Of a DNA stretch of 14,650 nt, positions 14,469-14,650 are shown one piece after another. How positions within the stretch are numbered: the first letter of the stretch is position 1; every line of letters starts with the position of its first letter. Position numbers and translations under genes: made by a program. The stretch lies in NCBI GenBank assembly GCA_003105225.1, contig PQAK01000046.1:1-14650 (forward strand). Reading direction: 5' to 3'. The stretch is from Deltaproteobacteria bacterium (GTDB lineage Bacteria > Desulfobacterota > Deferrimicrobia > Deferrimicrobiales > Deferrimicrobiaceae). The notes below the pieces were generated by a model. The model was given only the letters and a program-made list of their open reading frames with translations, made no database searches and was not told the origin of the DNA.

Positions 14469-14650
14469 GTGGACGATTCCATCCGCCAAAGGGTCCGTCA
14501 GTCCCCGAACCTGTTGAGGACCGTCAGGGCGTCGCGGCACGCGCTCCACCTGGCGTTCCATCCCGCGAAGGCCTGGGCGGCGATCCGATACCGCCTGACG
14601 CTGAAGCATTGCGGGAGGGGGGTGGACTTCGAGAGCCGAATGCTGATCCG
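14469..14650 (+). CDS. Start of a protein, possibly an acyltransferase (cut by window end)
   Basis: A reading frame beginning GTG at 14469 stays open to the last base, 60 complete codons. Purine-rich GGAGAAGA ends 8 bases before it, and the SGNH gene stops 16 bases upstream. The last visible part, RLTLKHCGRGVDFESRMLIR, resembles the entry into a left-handed beta-helix acyltransferase (the CGKGV-type start of hexapeptide repeats). The N-terminal part is basic and without recognisable motifs. If right, it would pair logically with the esterase-like neighbour in modifying the glycan, but the diagnostic repeats lie outside the window. Confidence 0.5.
   Translation, partial: MDDSIRQRVRQSPNLLRTVRASRHALHLAFHPAKAWAAIRYRLTLKHCGRGVDFESRMLI

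Noticed and set aside
1..14650. CRISPR arrays, tRNA or rRNA genes, complete insertion sequences
   Set aside because: No regularly spaced repeats, no RNA gene signatures and no transposase frame were seen; the only dispersed repeat is the three-copy palindrome.

Overview
The window is GC-rich and densely coding. It looks like part of a cell-surface polysaccharide (capsule, exopolysaccharide or O-antigen) locus of a Gram-negative bacterium. A Wzi-type outer-membrane protein, an SLBB-rich export protein with a signal peptide, a Wzz-like chain-length protein and a Wzx-like flippase together require a two-membrane envelope. The base composition, gene style and intergenic repeats would fit a deltaproteobacterial (Desulfobacterota-like) genome, but nothing in the sequence proves the taxon.

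Left part (1-3577). The 3' end of a metallo-beta-lactamase-fold hydrolase gene converges on a two-gene minus-strand unit. That unit is an M20 metallopeptidase followed, after 4 bases, by an AsnB-type glutamine amidotransferase. A short hairpin spans both stop codons at the convergent junction.

Middle part (3578-5947). A GDP-mannose 4,6-dehydratase (gmd) and a GDP-fucose-synthase-like reductase/epimerase run on the plus strand and would supply a GDP-6-deoxyhexose. Three copies of a 25-28 bp repeat bound these two genes, in the order forward, reverse, forward. The repeat has an imperfect palindromic core, CTTAGGGACGTTCYTAAA. The second copy supplies the gmd stop codon and the third closes a 15-codon reading frame that starts at the end of the epimerase gene. 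A terminator-like hairpin and a possible promoter separate this module from the next.

Right part (5948-14650). A plus-strand operon begins with a NusG paralogue very like RfaH. It continues with wzi-like, large SLBB export, wzz-like, wzx-like and secreted SGNH hydrolase genes, and then the start of another gene, possibly an acyltransferase, cut by the window edge. The leader between the NusG paralogue and wzi holds GGCGGTAGCGTGC at 6507-6519. This matches the ops element, the site at which enterobacterial RfaH is loaded onto RNA polymerase. The simplest reading is a self-contained processive antitermination module: the specialised NusG protein is made first and loads at the ops site just downstream of its own gene, so that the long export operon is read through. 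No glycosyltransferases or Wzy polymerase lie in the window, so the locus probably continues to the right.
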